A stretch of 64,000 nt of DNA from Buttiauxella gaviniae ATCC 51604 (lineage in GTDB: Bacteria; Pseudomonadota; Gammaproteobacteria; Enterobacterales; Enterobacteriaceae): positions 372,001 through 436,000 of the forward strand of contig NZ_LXEP01000031.1 in the NCBI RefSeq assembly GCF_001654835.1, written 5' to 3'. Below are positions 8,451 to 18,111 of this stretch, piece after piece. The notes beneath the pieces were generated by a model. That model saw only the letters and a program-made list of their open reading frames with translations, had not been told where the DNA came from and did not search any database. Each line of letters begins with the position of its first letter. Position 1 is the first letter of the stretch. Both the position numbers and the translations under genes were made by a program.

Positions 8451-10106
8451 ATGTTTCTCGAGCGTGTAGAAATTGTCGGATTCAGGGGTATTAACCGTCT
8501 ATCGTTAATGCTTGAGCAAAATAACGTGTTGATTGGCGAAAACGCATGGGGTAAATCCAGCTTGCTGGATGCGCTCACTTTGTTGTTGTCACCGCACGAA
8601 AATCTCTATCACTTCGGTCGTGACGATTTCTATTTCCCTCCGGGCGATTTACAAGGCCGGGAACACCATTTACATATTGTGCTGACCTTTCGGGAAACAG
8701 CACCTGGTCATCATCTCGGACGGCGTTACCGCTCTCTGGCGCCTGTATGGGTGGAAGGGAATGATGGCTTCCATCGCATCATGTATCGTCTGGTCGGTGA
8801 GCTTGCTGAAGATGGCACAATTCTGACGCTACGCAGCTTCCTTGATAACAACGGCCACTCCGTTGAGCTTGATGATATTGATACGCTTGCCCGGCAAATT
8901 ATCCGTCTTAACCCCGTGTTACGCTTGCGTGATGCGCGATTTATGCGCCGCCTGCGCAACGATAGCATCCCGGTAATGCCAGACACTGAGATGACGGCCC
9001 GTCAGCTTGATTTCCTCGCTCGTGAACTGGTGTCTCGCCCGCAAAATCTCACAGATGCACAGTTGCGCCAGGGGTTGTCGGCCATGGTGCAATTGCTTGA
9101 ACACTATTTTTCCGAGCAGGGTGCTGCCGCACATCAGCGCCTGTTACGACGTCGCTCGCACGATGAGCAACGAAGCTGGCGTTATCTGGATGTCATCAAC
9201 CGCATGATAGACAAACCCAATAGTCGTGCTCATCGCATGATATTACTGGGAATGTTTTCAACACTTCTGCAAGCAAAAGGTACCGTAGCGCTGGATAAAG
9301 ACGCGCGGCCCCTGTTGCTGGTGGAAGATCCCGAAACGCGACTGCACCCTATTATGTTGTCAGTGGCCTGGCATTTATTAAACCTGCTGCCGCTGCAAAA
9401 AATCACCACCACCAATTCTGGTGAATTGTTATCACTCACCCCGGTTGAGAATGTCTGTCGCCTGGTGCGTGAATCTTCGAAAGTTGCCGCCTGGCGGCTC
9501 GGTCCTGGCGGAATGAATGCTGAAGATAGCCGCCGCATTGCGTTTCACATCCGTTTTAATCGGGCCTCATCACTGTTTGCTCGCTGCTGGTTGTTAGTCG
9601 AAGGGGAAACAGAGGTGTGGGTGATGAACGAACTGGCGCGCCAGTGTGGGCACCATTTTGACGCCGAAGGGGTGAAGGTCATTGAGTTTGCAAAGTCTGG
9701 CCTGCGCCCATTGATTAAATTTGCGAGGCGTATGGGTATTGAATGGCACGTGCTGGTTGATGGCGATGAAGCGGGCAAAAAATATGCGTCTGTGGTGCGC
9801 GGCATTCTTGAAAATGATCGTGATCAGGAACGCGACCATCTGACGACATTGCCTGCGATGGACATGGAGCATTTTATGTACCGCCAGGGGTTTGCTGATG
9901 TTTTTCACCGTGTGGCACAGCTTCCGGAAAACGTGCCGATGAATATGCGGCGCATTATTGTAAAAGCCATCCACCGTTCTTCTAAGCCTGATTTAGCTAT
10001 TGAAGTGGCGATGGAGGCGGGCAGGCGTGGCGTTGATGCCGTGCCGTCGTTGTTGCGAAAAATGTTCTCACGCGTGTTATGGCTGGCACGTGGCCGGGCT
10101 GATTAG
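8451..10106 (+). CDS. ybjD: OLD-family ATPase/Toprim nuclease YbjD
   Basis: YbjD (551 aa) belongs to the overcoming-lysogenization-defect (OLD) family. The N-terminal ABC-type ATPase has its Walker A (GENAWGKSS) at about residues 29-37 and Walker B (LLLVEDPETRLHP) near residue 290. The C-terminal Toprim domain has the conserved glutamate in LVEGETE near residue 383 and the DGD motif near residue 436, so the metal-binding nuclease centre looks intact. The ATG follows a good GGAGGG. It is a single gene: no UvrD-like partner of the Gabija GajB kind lies beside it. The substrate and cellular role of YbjD are not established. Confidence 0.9.
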   Translation: MFLERVEIVGFRGINRLSLMLEQNNVLIGENAWGKSSLLDALTLLLSPHENLYHFGRDDFYFPPGDLQGREHHLHIVLTFRETAPGHHLGRRYRSLAPVWVEGNDGFHRIMYRLVGELAEDGTILTLRSFLDNNGHSVELDDIDTLARQIIRLNPVLRLRDARFMRRLRNDSIPVMPDTEMTARQLDFLARELVSRPQNLTDAQLRQGLSAMVQLLEHYFSEQGAAAHQRLLRRRSHDEQRSWRYLDVINRMIDKPNSRAHRMILLGMFSTLLQAKGTVALDKDARPLLLVEDPETRLHPIMLSVAWHLLNLLPLQKITTTNSGELLSLTPVENVCRLVRESSKVAAWRLGPGGMNAEDSRRIAFHIRFNRASSLFARCWLLVEGETEVWVMNELARQCGHHFDAEGVKVIEFAKSGLRPLIKFARRMGIEWHVLVDGDEAGKKYASVVRGILENDRDQERDHLTTLPAMDMEHFMYRQGFADVFHRVAQLPENVPMNMRRIIVKAIHRSSKPDLAIEVAMEAGRRGVDAVPSLLRKMFSRVLWLARGRAD

Positions 10107-10112
10107 CCCGGC
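10093..10112. terminator. Hairpin overlapping the ybjD stop
   Basis: GCCGGGCT and AGCCCGGC form a perfect 8-bp stem with a 4-nt loop, and the ybjD TAG stop (10104-10106) lies within it. It sits between the convergent ybjD and ybjX, whose stops are 12 nt apart. No long T-run follows on either strand, so efficiency is uncertain. Confidence 0.5.
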
Positions 10113-10118
10113 AGTTGC

Positions 10119-11069
10119 TTAATAAAACTGCTGCTCAATATGCGTTGTCATCTCATCTAACAAGCTGTAGCGGCGGCGATACTCCGCGCGTTTTTTGCTG
10201 GCGATATCCTCAAGGGGTTTGCGCGCCACGCTCAAAGGCATGCTAAAGAAACCTTCTGGCAATAACTCACCGCTCATTGATTGCCAGAAGCTGTCGTAAT
10301 CAGCATGGATTTTATCTTTCTTCTTTTTCGCATAACGCCATGAGCGATAGATATGCGAGCTGTTGCTCACCGCCAGGATTTTTTCCGCTCCCAAATGGCG
10401 TGCCAGTTGGCAGGCAGCTTCAAGAACCAGGCGTTTTGGGAACAATCCGTGACACGCTTTCGTGGCGACCTGGATATATTCATGGGGTATGTCGCTTTGG
10501 GCGCCCTGCAATCCGCCGATAAACAGTGTCTTTTGGCCCTGATGCTGGCACAAAGTGAAGGTTAATCCAGCAAGCGCAATCCCATCCTGACGGGTGAAAG
10601 TCAACGTCGCTTCACCTTCTTTGTCGAGATTGGCGATGGCGCAAAAATTCAGGTAGTAGAAGCATTCATCTTTACCCGTTATGGTTGCCAGGTGGGCCCC
10701 TTTTTCTGAAAAGTGCTGCTGTAGTAGGGTTACAGGCAAGGCATTGGTTAGCTCGTTGTAGTGGAAAGACAATGCATTCGCCACAGCCTTGCGGTTAAAA
10801 TTCGTTGTTAAATAAGGGCGATGGGTTCGGCAGGGTAAACCAGGCTGCACGTTAAGCAGTTTTTCAAGCCAGGGCTGATGAGATAAATCGCTCAGTAAAC
10901 GTGCCGTAGCCCATGGATTTACCAGCAACCGCAGGACAAACTTGCGGCGGTAAGCCGGATTTTTCCACGCGCTACCAGGCGTCCACTGTCCCTTTGCCAG
11001 ACAAAGAAATAGCTGCCATCCACTAAGTTGCGGTGTTGAAATAAGTTCGTCTACGGTAATTGGCGACAT
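10119..11069 (-). CDS. ybjX: DUF535 (VirK-like) protein YbjX
   Basis: This 316-residue protein belongs to the DUF535/VirK family. YbjX/SomA in Salmonella and VirK relatives are linked to PhoP control, antimicrobial-peptide resistance and lipid A or outer-membrane integrity. No signal peptide or membrane segment is evident. Recognisable family stretches are the HRPYLT segment, the HYNEL region, a glycine-rich FIGGLQG segment, and the C-terminal WRYAKKKKDKIHADYD part followed by a KRAEYRRRYSLLD motif. It faces ybjD and diverges from macA. A direct repeat with 11-bp periodicity lies 48-65 nt upstream of the start. Biochemical activity is unknown. Confidence 0.85.
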   Translation of the reverse strand: MSPITVDELISTPQLSGWQLFLCLAKGQWTPGSAWKNPAYRRKFVLRLLVNPWATARLLSDLSHQPWLEKLLNVQPGLPCRTHRPYLTTNFNRKAVANALSFHYNELTNALPVTLLQQHFSEKGAHLATITGKDECFYYLNFCAIANLDKEGEATLTFTRQDGIALAGLTFTLCQHQGQKTLFIGGLQGAQSDIPHEYIQVATKACHGLFPKRLVLEAACQLARHLGAEKILAVSNSSHIYRSWRYAKKKKDKIHADYDSFWQSMSGELLPEGFFSMPLSVARKPLEDIASKKRAEYRRRYSLLDEMTTHIEQQFY

Positions 11070-11116
11070 GATTGAAACCTGGTTGATAAAGAATGGTGTA
11101 ATTTCACCACTCTTAA

Positions 11117-11134
11117 GTTCAATGAATGTTCAAT
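11117..11134 (-). promoter_or_regulatory. Direct repeat with PhoP-box spacing upstream of ybjX
   Basis: On the minus strand ATTGAAC occurs twice with exactly 11 bp from start to start, the spacing of PhoP boxes. The hexamers (TTGAAC) match the GTTTA core only partly. The position, about 50 nt from the ybjX start, suits an activator site near -35. The spacing is seen; PhoP as the ligand is inferred from the known PhoP control of ybjX in enterics. Confidence 0.35.
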
Positions 11135-11210
11135 CAGTAGCCATAGAGCCGTAGACTCGCGGTTTTTGTTGAGACTTTATTTAATTAGCCAGTCAGTTTG
11201 CAGGATACCT

Positions 11211-12326
11211 ATGAGATTCAAGGGAAAAATAAAAAAACGTTATTGGCTTCTGGGCCTGTTGGTATTGCTGTTCGTCATTTGGCTCTGGAAATTTCTGAAT
11301 GCGCCAGCGCCGGTTTATCAGACCATGATTGTGCGCAAAGGCGAGCTGCAACAAAGTGTGCTGGCAACGGGTAAACTCGATGCTTTGCGTAAAGTTGACG
11401 TGGGTGCTCAGGTGAGTGGGCAGCTCAAAACGTTGTCGGTAAATATCGGCGATAAAGTGAAGAAAGATCAGCTGTTGGGAGTTATCGATCCCGAACAAGC
11501 ACAAAACCAAATTAAAGAAGTAGAAGCGACGTTAATGGAACTGCGTGCTCAGCGTCGCCAGGCACAGGCGCAGGCTAAACTCGCACAAGTGACGTTAAGC
11601 CGCCAGCAGGCACTGGCCAAAACACAGGCAATATCACAACAGGATTTGGACACCGCCGCGACCGATCTGGAAGTCAGGCAGGCACAAATCGGCACTATTG
11701 ATGCGCAAATTAAACGTAATCAGGCCTCATTAGATACGGCAAAAACTAACCTTGATTACACGCAAATAGTGGCGCCAATGGCGGGTGAAGTGACGGAAAT
11801 CACCACTAAGCAAGGTCAGACGGTGATTGCTGCTCAACAAGCGCCGAACATTCTGACACTTGCCGATCTCGGCACAATGCTGGTGAAAGCTCAGGTTTCT
11901 GAAGCTGACGTGATTCACCTGAAGCCCGGCCAAAAAGCGTGGTTTACCGTGATTGGCGATCCGCTAACGCGCTATGAAGGGCTGTTAATTGATATTTTGC
12001 CGACGCCGGTTAAGGTCAACGACGCGATCTTTTATAACGCCCGTTTTGAAGTCCCGAACCCTAAAGGTGTGCTGCGTCTGGAAATGACGGCGCAGGTGCA
12101 TATTCAGCTTGGTGGCGTGAAAGACGTGTTAACCATTCCACTTGCCGCACTAGGCGAGCCGGTTGGCGATAACCGCTATAAAGTTTCGGTTTTACGTAAT
12201 GGCGAAACCCGTGACCGCGAAATTACCCTCGGTATGCGTAATGACACCCAGGCGCAGGTTGCCACAGGCCTCACCGAAGGTGAAGAAGTTGTGATCGGCA
12301 AAAGCACCGCCGGGAGTGCGCCATGA
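11211..12326 (+). CDS. macA: Macrolide efflux periplasmic adaptor MacA
   Basis: MacA (371 aa, the E. coli length) is the membrane-fusion adaptor of the MacAB-TolC ABC efflux pump, which exports macrolides, enterotoxin and lipid-like compounds. Residues from about 10 to 28 form the single N-terminal membrane anchor. The lipoyl/barrel-sandwich part ([19 protein letters not shown]) surrounds a long alpha-helical hairpin (residues about 95-170, Q/A/K-rich coiled coil), followed by a beta-barrel and a membrane-proximal domain. A longer frame exists from 11166, but the ATG at 11211 has the SD (AGGAT) and the family N-terminus. The stop overlaps the macB start by ATGA. Confidence 0.95.
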   Translation: MRFKGKIKKRYWLLGLLVLLFVIWLWKFLNAPAPVYQTMIVRKGELQQSVLATGKLDALRKVDVGAQVSGQLKTLSVNIGDKVKKDQLLGVIDPEQAQNQIKEVEATLMELRAQRRQAQAQAKLAQVTLSRQQALAKTQAISQQDLDTAATDLEVRQAQIGTIDAQIKRNQASLDTAKTNLDYTQIVAPMAGEVTEITTKQGQTVIAAQQAPNILTLADLGTMLVKAQVSEADVIHLKPGQKAWFTVIGDPLTRYEGLLIDILPTPVKVNDAIFYNARFEVPNPKGVLRLEMTAQVHIQLGGVKDVLTIPLAALGEPVGDNRYKVSVLRNGETRDREITLGMRNDTQAQVATGLTEGEEVVIGKSTAGSAP

Positions 12327-14269
12327 CAGCACTGCTTGAGCTACGGGATATTCGCCGTAGCTATCCGTCGGGAGACGAACAAGTTGAAGTGCTTAAGGGC
12401 ATCAATATCACTATTGAAGCCGGTGAGATGGTGGCGATTGTCGGGGCATCAGGCTCTGGCAAATCCACGCTGATGAACATTCTTGGTTGCCTCGATAAAC
12501 CCAGCAGTGGCAGCTACACAGTGGCCGGGCAGGATGTCGCGCTGCTTGATAGCGACGCACTTGCCACATTACGCCGTGAGCACTTTGGTTTTATCTTCCA
12601 GCGCTACCATTTGCTCTCGCATCTTAATGCGACCCAAAACGTCGAAGTGCCAGCGGTGTATGCCGGTACGGCGCGGGTTTATCGCCAGCAACGCGCACGA
12701 GCGTTACTGATGCGTCTGGGGCTTGCTGAGCGCGTTGACTACCTACCTTCCCAGCTTTCAGGCGGACAACAGCAGCGCGTCAGTATCGCCCGTGCGCTGA
12801 TGAATGGCGGGCAAGTTATTCTTGCTGATGAACCAACTGGTGCACTCGATAGCCATTCGGGTGAAGAAGTGATGGCGACGCTCAAGCAACTGCGTGAGCA
12901 GGGGCATACGGTCATTATTGTGACCCATGACCCGACGATAGCCGCGCAAGCACAGCGTGTTATCGAAATTCGTGATGGGGAGATTATCAGCAATCCACTA
13001 TCTGTGGTTCAACAGGCAGGCGCGCCGAAAGAGGTGAAACCTCAGCCTGTAAACTCGGCATTTCAGCAAACGCTAAGTAGTTTCCGTGAAGCATTTACCA
13101 TGGCCTGGCTTGCGCTGGCGGCGAACAAAATGCGCACGCTGTTGACGATGCTTGGGATCATTATCGGCATCGCTTCGGTGGTGTCGATTGTGATTGTCGG
13201 GGATGCGGCAAAGCAGATGGTGTTGCAGGACATTCGTTCGATAGGCACCAATACGATTGATATCTATCCTGGTAAAGATTTTGGCGACGATGACCCGCAA
13301 TATCAGCAGGCGCTGAAATATGACGATCTGGCAGCAATAAGCCAGCAACCGTGGGTCAGCTCAGCCACACCTGCGCTTTCAAGCAACTTACGTTTACGTT
13401 ATGGCAATGTTGATGCTGCCGCCAGCGTGAACGGTGTCAGCAGCCAGTATTTTAACGTCTACGGCATGACTTTCAGTGAAGGTAACACCTTTAACGAAGA
13501 GCAGCTGGCAGGGCGCGCACAGGTGGTGGTGCTCGACAGCAACACCAAACGTCAGTTGTTCCCCGATAAAGCCAAAGTGGTGGGTGAAATCGTGCTGGTG
13601 GGGAATATGCCCGCGACGGTAATTGGTGTAGCGCAAGAGAAGCAGTCGATGTTTGGCAGCAGTAAAATTCTGCGTGTCTGGCTGCCGTATAACACCATGG
13701 CCGGGCGAGTGATGGGGCAAAGCTGGCTCAACTCTATCACGGTGCGCGTCAAGGAAGGCTACAACAGCCATGAAGCTGAGCAGCAGCTCAATCGTTTGTT
13801 GCAGTTACGTCACGGTAAGAAGGATTTCTTTACCTACAATATGGACGGCCTATTGAAAACGGCGGAAAAGACCACACGTACTCTTCAGATGTTCCTGACT
13901 TTGGTGGCGGTCATTTCGTTGTTGGTAGGTGGTATTGGCGTGATGAACATCATGCTGGTGTCGGTAACCGAACGCACCAAAGAGATTGGTATTCGCATGG
14001 CGGTTGGCGCACGAGCCAGCGATGTATTGCAGCAGTTCCTGATTGAAGCGGTGCTGGTGTGTCTGGTGGGCGGTGCGTTAGGGATTTCGTTATCTCTGCT
14101 GATTGCCTTTACGCTGCAACTGGTGTTACCGGGCTGGGAAATTGGTTTCTCGCCGATGGCATTGTTAACCGCATTTGCCTGTTCGACTGCGACGGGAATT
14201 ATTTTTGGCTGGCTGCCAGCGAGAAATGCCGCAAGATTGAACCCGATTGATGCGCTGGCGCGTGAATGA
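12323..14269 (+). CDS. macB: Macrolide export ATP-binding/permease protein MacB
   Basis: MacB (648 aa, full length) is the ABC transporter of the MacAB-TolC tripartite pump. The N-terminal nucleotide-binding domain has Walker [10 protein letters not shown] (K47), signature LSGGQQQR near residues 145-152 and Walker [11 protein letters not shown] linker leads to the first membrane helix (about residue 270, [20 protein letters not shown]), a large periplasmic domain, and three C-terminal helices with the FtsX-like permease motif [20 protein letters not shown]. The start overlaps the macA stop (ATGA), so translation is coupled. TolC is not encoded here. Confidence 0.97.
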   Translation: MTALLELRDIRRSYPSGDEQVEVLKGINITIEAGEMVAIVGASGSGKSTLMNILGCLDKPSSGSYTVAGQDVALLDSDALATLRREHFGFIFQRYHLLSHLNATQNVEVPAVYAGTARVYRQQRARALLMRLGLAERVDYLPSQLSGGQQQRVSIARALMNGGQVILADEPTGALDSHSGEEVMATLKQLREQGHTVIIVTHDPTIAAQAQRVIEIRDGEIISNPLSVVQQAGAPKEVKPQPVNSAFQQTLSSFREAFTMAWLALAANKMRTLLTMLGIIIGIASVVSIVIVGDAAKQMVLQDIRSIGTNTIDIYPGKDFGDDDPQYQQALKYDDLAAISQQPWVSSATPALSSNLRLRYGNVDAAASVNGVSSQYFNVYGMTFSEGNTFNEEQLAGRAQVVVLDSNTKRQLFPDKAKVVGEIVLVGNMPATVIGVAQEKQSMFGSSKILRVWLPYNTMAGRVMGQSWLNSITVRVKEGYNSHEAEQQLNRLLQLRHGKKDFFTYNMDGLLKTAEKTTRTLQMFLTLVAVISLLVGGIGVMNIMLVSVTERTKEIGIRMAVGARASDVLQQFLIEAVLVCLVGGALGISLSLLIAFTLQLVLPGWEIGFSPMALLTAFACSTATGIIFGWLPARNAARLNPIDALARE

Positions 14270-14299
14270 TTTTAATCTGAGGTATTACGTTTGGTTATA

Positions 14300-14327
14300 A
14301 AAATGCCAGCGTACAAGCTGGCATTTT
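14300..14327. terminator. Bidirectional terminator between macB and cspD
   Basis: An 11-bp perfect stem (AAAATGCCAGC / GCTGGCATTTT) with a 6-nt loop lies between the convergent macB and cspD. The A/T-ended stem gives a T-run on both strands. Confidence 0.85.
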
Positions 14328-14358
14328 GATTTAGGCATGTACACAATGAAACAAAAGG

Positions 14359-14583
14359 TCAGGCGACCGCGGCTTCGAGCTCCAGAGGTACAATCAAGCT
14401 AGCGTGATTGCCTTTTGGCCCCTGATGTACATCAAACCTGACTGTTTGCCCGGCTTTAAGCGTTCTGTAACCATCCATCTGAATGGTGGAGTAATGAGCG
14501 AAGATATCTTCGCCGCCGCCTTCAGGGCAGATAAAACCGAACCCTTTGGCGTTATTGAACCATTTAACTGTACCCGTCTCCAT
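14359..14583 (-). CDS. cspD: Cold-shock-like protein CspD, replication inhibitor
   Basis: CspD (74 aa) is a cold-shock-domain protein that binds single-stranded DNA and RNA, blocks replication in non-growing cells, and in E. coli is induced in stationary phase rather than by cold. RNP1 (KGFGFI) and the RNP2-like DIFAHY are visible, and the protein begins METGTVKWFNNAKGFGFI. A frame extending 23 residues further upstream exists, but the ATG at 14581-14583 gives the family N-terminus and the E. coli length. It diverges from clpS. A CRP-like site lies in the shared upstream region, consistent with reported CRP effects on cspD. Confidence 0.95.
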   Translation of the reverse strand: METGTVKWFNNAKGFGFICPEGGGEDIFAHYSTIQMDGYRTLKAGQTVRFDVHQGPKGNHASLIVPLELEAAVA

Positions 14584-14906
14584 GCTTCTACATCCTTCGA
14601 AAATCTTATAAGTGAGATGGAATGAACCGGTGGGTGAGGGCGGGCTGTTCAAAACCTCGCCAACTCACGCTTGTACAATGTAGATAATTTAACCATGTCG
14701 TCAAGCGTTGCACGGGTGGGATCGATTGAAAATGAATCAAAAATTTGAAGCAGTTAACGCTATTGTGATTAATGTGACACAGCTCTCGATCACGATTTAC
14801 TGTCCCTTTTGAACTCAATGAGTCACGTTAACTGAAAGCGTATTACACTCAACCTATGGGCTTCGCCTTAATGATAACGGGCGATTTAACATGATGACGA
14901 TTTGCA
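14584..14906. other. Divergent promoter region cspD / clpS
   Basis: This 323-nt spacer contains no ORF of note. It holds the CRP-like palindrome at 14764-14779. Promoters for both genes are expected here, but no hexamer pair was strong enough to mark. Confidence 0.5.
14764..14779. promoter_or_regulatory. CRP-like site between cspD and clpS
   Basis: TGTGATTAATGTGACA has the TGTGA-N6-TCACA form with 9 of 10 consensus positions. It lies 181 nt upstream of the cspD start and 128 nt upstream of clpS. Confidence 0.4.
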
Positions 14907-15227
14907 ATGGGTAAGACGAACGATTGGTTGGATTTTGACCAGCTAGTGGGTGATAAACTGCGCGAAGCGCTTAAACCACCCTCCATGTATAAAGTAATGT
15001 TAATGAACGATGACTACACGCCGATGGAATTTGTTATTGACGTGCTGCAAAAGTTCTTTTCTTATGATGTAGAACGTGCGACGCAATTGATGCTCACTGT
15101 GCACTATCAGGGTAAAGCTATCTGTGGCATTTTTACTGCAGAAGTAGCGGAAACCAAAGTCGCGTTAGTGAACCAGTATGCAAGGGAGCATGAGCATCCG
15201 CTGCTGTGTACGCTAGAAAAAGCCTGA
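14907..15227 (+). CDS. clpS: ATP-dependent Clp protease adaptor ClpS
   Basis: ClpS (106 aa, the E. coli length) is the N-recognin that binds proteins with N-terminal Leu, Phe, Tyr or Trp and hands them to ClpAP. The residues forming the N-degron pocket and its alpha-amino clamp, N34, D35, D36 and H66, are all present. The N-terminal 25 residues form the flexible extension that inserts into ClpA. It ends 27 nt before clpA on the same strand. Together with clpA and aat this forms the local N-degron set. Confidence 0.97.
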   Translation: MGKTNDWLDFDQLVGDKLREALKPPSMYKVMLMNDDYTPMEFVIDVLQKFFSYDVERATQLMLTVHYQGKAICGIFTAEVAETKVALVNQYAREHEHPLLCTLEKA

Positions 15228-15254
15228 AGAAGGCAAAATTTGGGGGAGGTGCCT

Positions 15255-17528
15255 ATGCTCAATCAAGAACTGGAACTCAGTTTAAACATGGCTTTCGCCA
15301 GAGCGCGCGAGCACCGACATGAGTTTATGACTGTCGAGCATCTGTTACTGGCTTTGCTCAGTAACCCATCGGCTCGTGAAGCGCTGGAAGCGTGTAGCGT
15401 AGATCTGGTGGCGCTGCGACAGGAACTCGAGGCCTTCATCGAACAAACCACACCGGTTCTGCCAGCCAGTGAAGAAGAGCGTGACACTCAACCTACGCTT
15501 AGCTTCCAGCGCGTGCTGCAACGTGCGGTGTTCCACGTCCAGTCTTCTGGTCGCAGTGAAGTGACTGGCGCAAACGTGCTGGTGGCTATCTTTAGCGAGC
15601 AGGAATCCCAGGCAGCGTACTTGCTGCGTAAACATGAAGTCAGCCGCCTTGATGTGGTGAACTTCATCTCTCACGGTACACGTAAAGACGAACCTAATCA
15701 GGCACCCGGTGCAGAAAATCCGGTCAATGAAGAGCAAGCAGGCGGGGAGGAACGTATGGAAAACTTCACCACCAATCTCAACCAGCTTGCACGCGTGGGA
15801 GGGATCGATCCGCTGATTGGTCGCGATAAAGAGCTCGAGCGCGCCATTCAGGTTCTGTGTCGTCGTCGTAAAAACAACCCGCTGTTAGTGGGTGAATCGG
15901 GTGTCGGTAAAACCGCGATTGCCGAAGGGCTTGCCTGGCGTATTGTGCAGGGCGATGTTCCGGAAGTGATTGCCGATTGCACCATTTACTCGCTGGATAT
16001 CGGTTCGCTGCTGGCGGGCACAAAATACCGTGGTGACTTTGAAAAACGTTTCAAAGCGCTGCTTAAACAGCTTGAGCAGGATCAGAACAGCATCCTGTTT
16101 ATTGATGAGATTCATACCATCATCGGTGCGGGTGCTGCATCGGGTGGGCAGGTTGACGCCGCAAACCTGATTAAGCCGCTGCTCTCGAGTGGCAAGATCC
16201 GCGTTATCGGTTCTACCACTTATCAGGAGTTCAGCAATATCTTCGAAAAAGACCGTGCTTTGGCGCGTCGCTTCCAGAAAATTGATATTACTGAGCCAAG
16301 CGTTGAAGAAACCGTTCAGATTATTAACGGCCTGAAACCGAAGTACGAAGCGCACCACGACGTGCGTTATACCGCAAAAGCGATTCGTGCCGCGGTGGAA
16401 CTGGCGGTGAAATATATCAACGATCGTCATTTGCCAGATAAAGCCATTGACGTTATCGACGAAGCGGGTGCTCGCAGCCGCCTGATGCCGGTGAGCAAGC
16501 GTAAGAAAACGGTCAATGTTGCTGATATCGAAACCGTGGTCGCCCGTATTGCGCGTATTCCGGAGAAGAGTGTTTCAGCAAGCGATCGTGACACACTGCG
16601 AAGCCTTGACGATCGCCTGAAAATGCTGGTGTTTGGCCAGGATAAAGCCATTGAGGCGTTAACCGAAGCCATCAAAATGAGCCGTGCCGGTTTAGGGCAT
16701 GATCATAAGCCAGTGGGTTCATTCCTGTTTGCCGGGCCTACGGGTGTCGGTAAAACCGAAGTGACCGTTCAGTTGGCGAAATCGCTTGGTATTGAGCTGC
16801 TGCGCTTTGATATGTCGGAATACATGGAACGCCATACGGTGAGCCGTTTGATTGGTGCACCTCCAGGATACGTTGGTTTCGACCAGGGCGGCCTGCTGAC
16901 GGATGCGGTCATTAAACATCCTCACTCTGTGTTGTTGCTTGATGAAATCGAAAAAGCGCACCCGGATGTATTTAACCTGTTATTGCAGGTGATGGATAAC
17001 GGTACGCTGACAGATAACAACGGGCGTAAAGCGGATTTCCGTAACGTGATTCTGGTGATGACCACCAACGCCGGTGTGCGTGAAACCGAGCGTAAGTCTA
17101 TTGGCCTGATTCGTCAGGACAACAGCACTGATGCAATGGAAGAGATCAAAAAGATCTTTACCCCGGAATTCCGTAACCGTCTGGACAACATTATTTGGTT
17201 CAACCATCTGTCTACCGATGTGATCCACCAGGTTGTCGACAAGTTTATTGTTGAGCTACAGGTGCAGTTGGATCAGAAAGGTGTCTCTCTGGAAGTGAGC
17301 CAGGAAGCGCGCGATTGGCTGGCAGAAAAAGGCTACGACCGTGCAATGGGCGCTCGTCCAATGACGCGTGTTATTCAGGACAACCTGAAAAAACCACTCG
17401 CTAACGAACTGTTATTTGGTTCACTGGTGGATGGGGGCCAGGTATCTGTGGCACTGGATAAAGAGAATCAGAAACTGATTTATAATTTCCATAGTGCGCA
17501 GAAACATAAACCGGAAGCGGCTCATTAA
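15255..17528 (+). CDS. clpA: ATP-dependent Clp protease ATP-binding subunit ClpA
   Basis: ClpA (757 aa; E. coli 758) is the hexameric AAA+ unfoldase of ClpAP. It has an N-terminal repeat domain (about 1-145) that binds ClpS, a first AAA+ module with Walker A GESGVGKT and Walker B LFIDE, and a second with [13 protein letters not shown] and the pore loop GYVG. The IGL loop that docks on ClpP is present (IGLIRQ). A frame opening at a TTG (15240) is longer, but the ATG at 15255 follows GGGGGAGGT and gives the family start. A second start with its own SD occurs at residue 168. Confidence 0.98.
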   Translation: MLNQELELSLNMAFARAREHRHEFMTVEHLLLALLSNPSAREALEACSVDLVALRQELEAFIEQTTPVLPASEEERDTQPTLSFQRVLQRAVFHVQSSGRSEVTGANVLVAIFSEQESQAAYLLRKHEVSRLDVVNFISHGTRKDEPNQAPGAENPVNEEQAGGEERMENFTTNLNQLARVGGIDPLIGRDKELERAIQVLCRRRKNNPLLVGESGVGKTAIAEGLAWRIVQGDVPEVIADCTIYSLDIGSLLAGTKYRGDFEKRFKALLKQLEQDQNSILFIDEIHTIIGAGAASGGQVDAANLIKPLLSSGKIRVIGSTTYQEFSNIFEKDRALARRFQKIDITEPSVEETVQIINGLKPKYEAHHDVRYTAKAIRAAVELAVKYINDRHLPDKAIDVIDEAGARSRLMPVSKRKKTVNVADIETVVARIARIPEKSVSASDRDTLRSLDDRLKMLVFGQDKAIEALTEAIKMSRAGLGHDHKPVGSFLFAGPTGVGKTEVTVQLAKSLGIELLRFDMSEYMERHTVSRLIGAPPGYVGFDQGGLLTDAVIKHPHSVLLLDEIEKAHPDVFNLLLQVMDNGTLTDNNGRKADFRNVILVMTTNAGVRETERKSIGLIRQDNSTDAMEEIKKIFTPEFRNRLDNIIWFNHLSTDVIHQVVDKFIVELQVQLDQKGVSLEVSQEARDWLAEKGYDRAMGARPMTRVIQDNLKKPLANELLFGSLVDGGQVSVALDKENQKLIYNFHSAQKHKPEAAH
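15744..15758 (+). promoter_or_regulatory. Internal translation start within clpA (residue 168)
   Basis: GGGGAGG (15744-15750) lies 5 nt before an in-frame ATG (15756-15758) coding M168. E. coli clpA makes a second 65-kDa product from an internal start at M169. The same SD and ATG are kept here, so a short ClpA lacking the ClpS-binding N-domain is likely. Confidence 0.75.
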
Positions 17529-17551
17529 TTTATCCGTATGACGGAATAAAA

Positions 17552-17578
17552 AAAGGCCAGGTCATCGACCTGGCCTTT
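17552..17578. terminator. Terminator between clpA and infA
   Basis: An 11-bp perfect stem (AAAGGCCAGGT / ACCTGGCCTTT) with a 5-nt loop is flanked by A-rich and T-rich sequence, so it can act in both directions between the convergent clpA and infA. Confidence 0.85.
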
Positions 17579-17642
17579 CTATTACTAATTTGTACTTAAT
17601 TGTTCACGCCGCCTGTTGTTGCCGCAGCGCTAAATAAAACTA

Positions 17643-17861
<219 letters not shown>

Positions 17862-17880
17862 CTAATCCTCGAGGGTATCA

Positions 17881-18054
17881 CTACCATAGTTTTGAACCGG
17901 CAAGATAATGCCCAAGTTCACGTATCATGTAAAGAATTGTTGGTGAAATCACCAGCGAAAGTGCAATTTGCGCATTACCCAAAACCCACTCAAAAGCTGC
18001 ACTAATGGCGCTTAGGATGAGGGCTGCGAAGAGATAAACGATGGGTTGTCCCTG
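17881..18054 (-). pseudogene. Start-less membrane-protein-like reading frame in the infA leader
   Basis: Between an in-frame TAA (18055-18057) and a TAG (17881-17883) the minus strand reads 57 sense codons with two hydrophobic segments, IVYLFAALILSAISAAF and AQIALSLVISPTILYMI, a connecting EWVLGN and a polar tail RELGHYLAGSKLW. There is no ATG, GTG or TTG before the first segment; the first TTG is at codon 25 and the first ATG at codon 43. AGGGA stands 6 nt before an ATC at codon 5. It may be a remnant, a non-canonical-start microprotein or chance. No family is recognised. Confidence 0.3.
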
Positions 18055-18088
18055 TTAAAGCTAATCCCAAACGGCGGCGGGGTAATGA

Positions 18089-18104
18089 GCAGAGCTCACT
18101 CTGC
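18089..18104 (-). repeat. Hairpin in the infA leader
   Basis: GCAGAG / CTCTGC is a perfect 6-bp stem with a 4-nt loop, starting 8 nt downstream of the TATAAT at 18112-18117. It would be at or near the 5' end of the long infA transcript, where it could stabilise the mRNA. Confidence 0.4.
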
Positions 18105-18111
18105 GGGGCTA

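Noticed and set aside
11211-14269. macAB as an acquired resistance island
   Set aside because: It sits at the same chromosomal place as in E. coli with ordinary codon use and no mobile-element traces; it is a core efflux operon.
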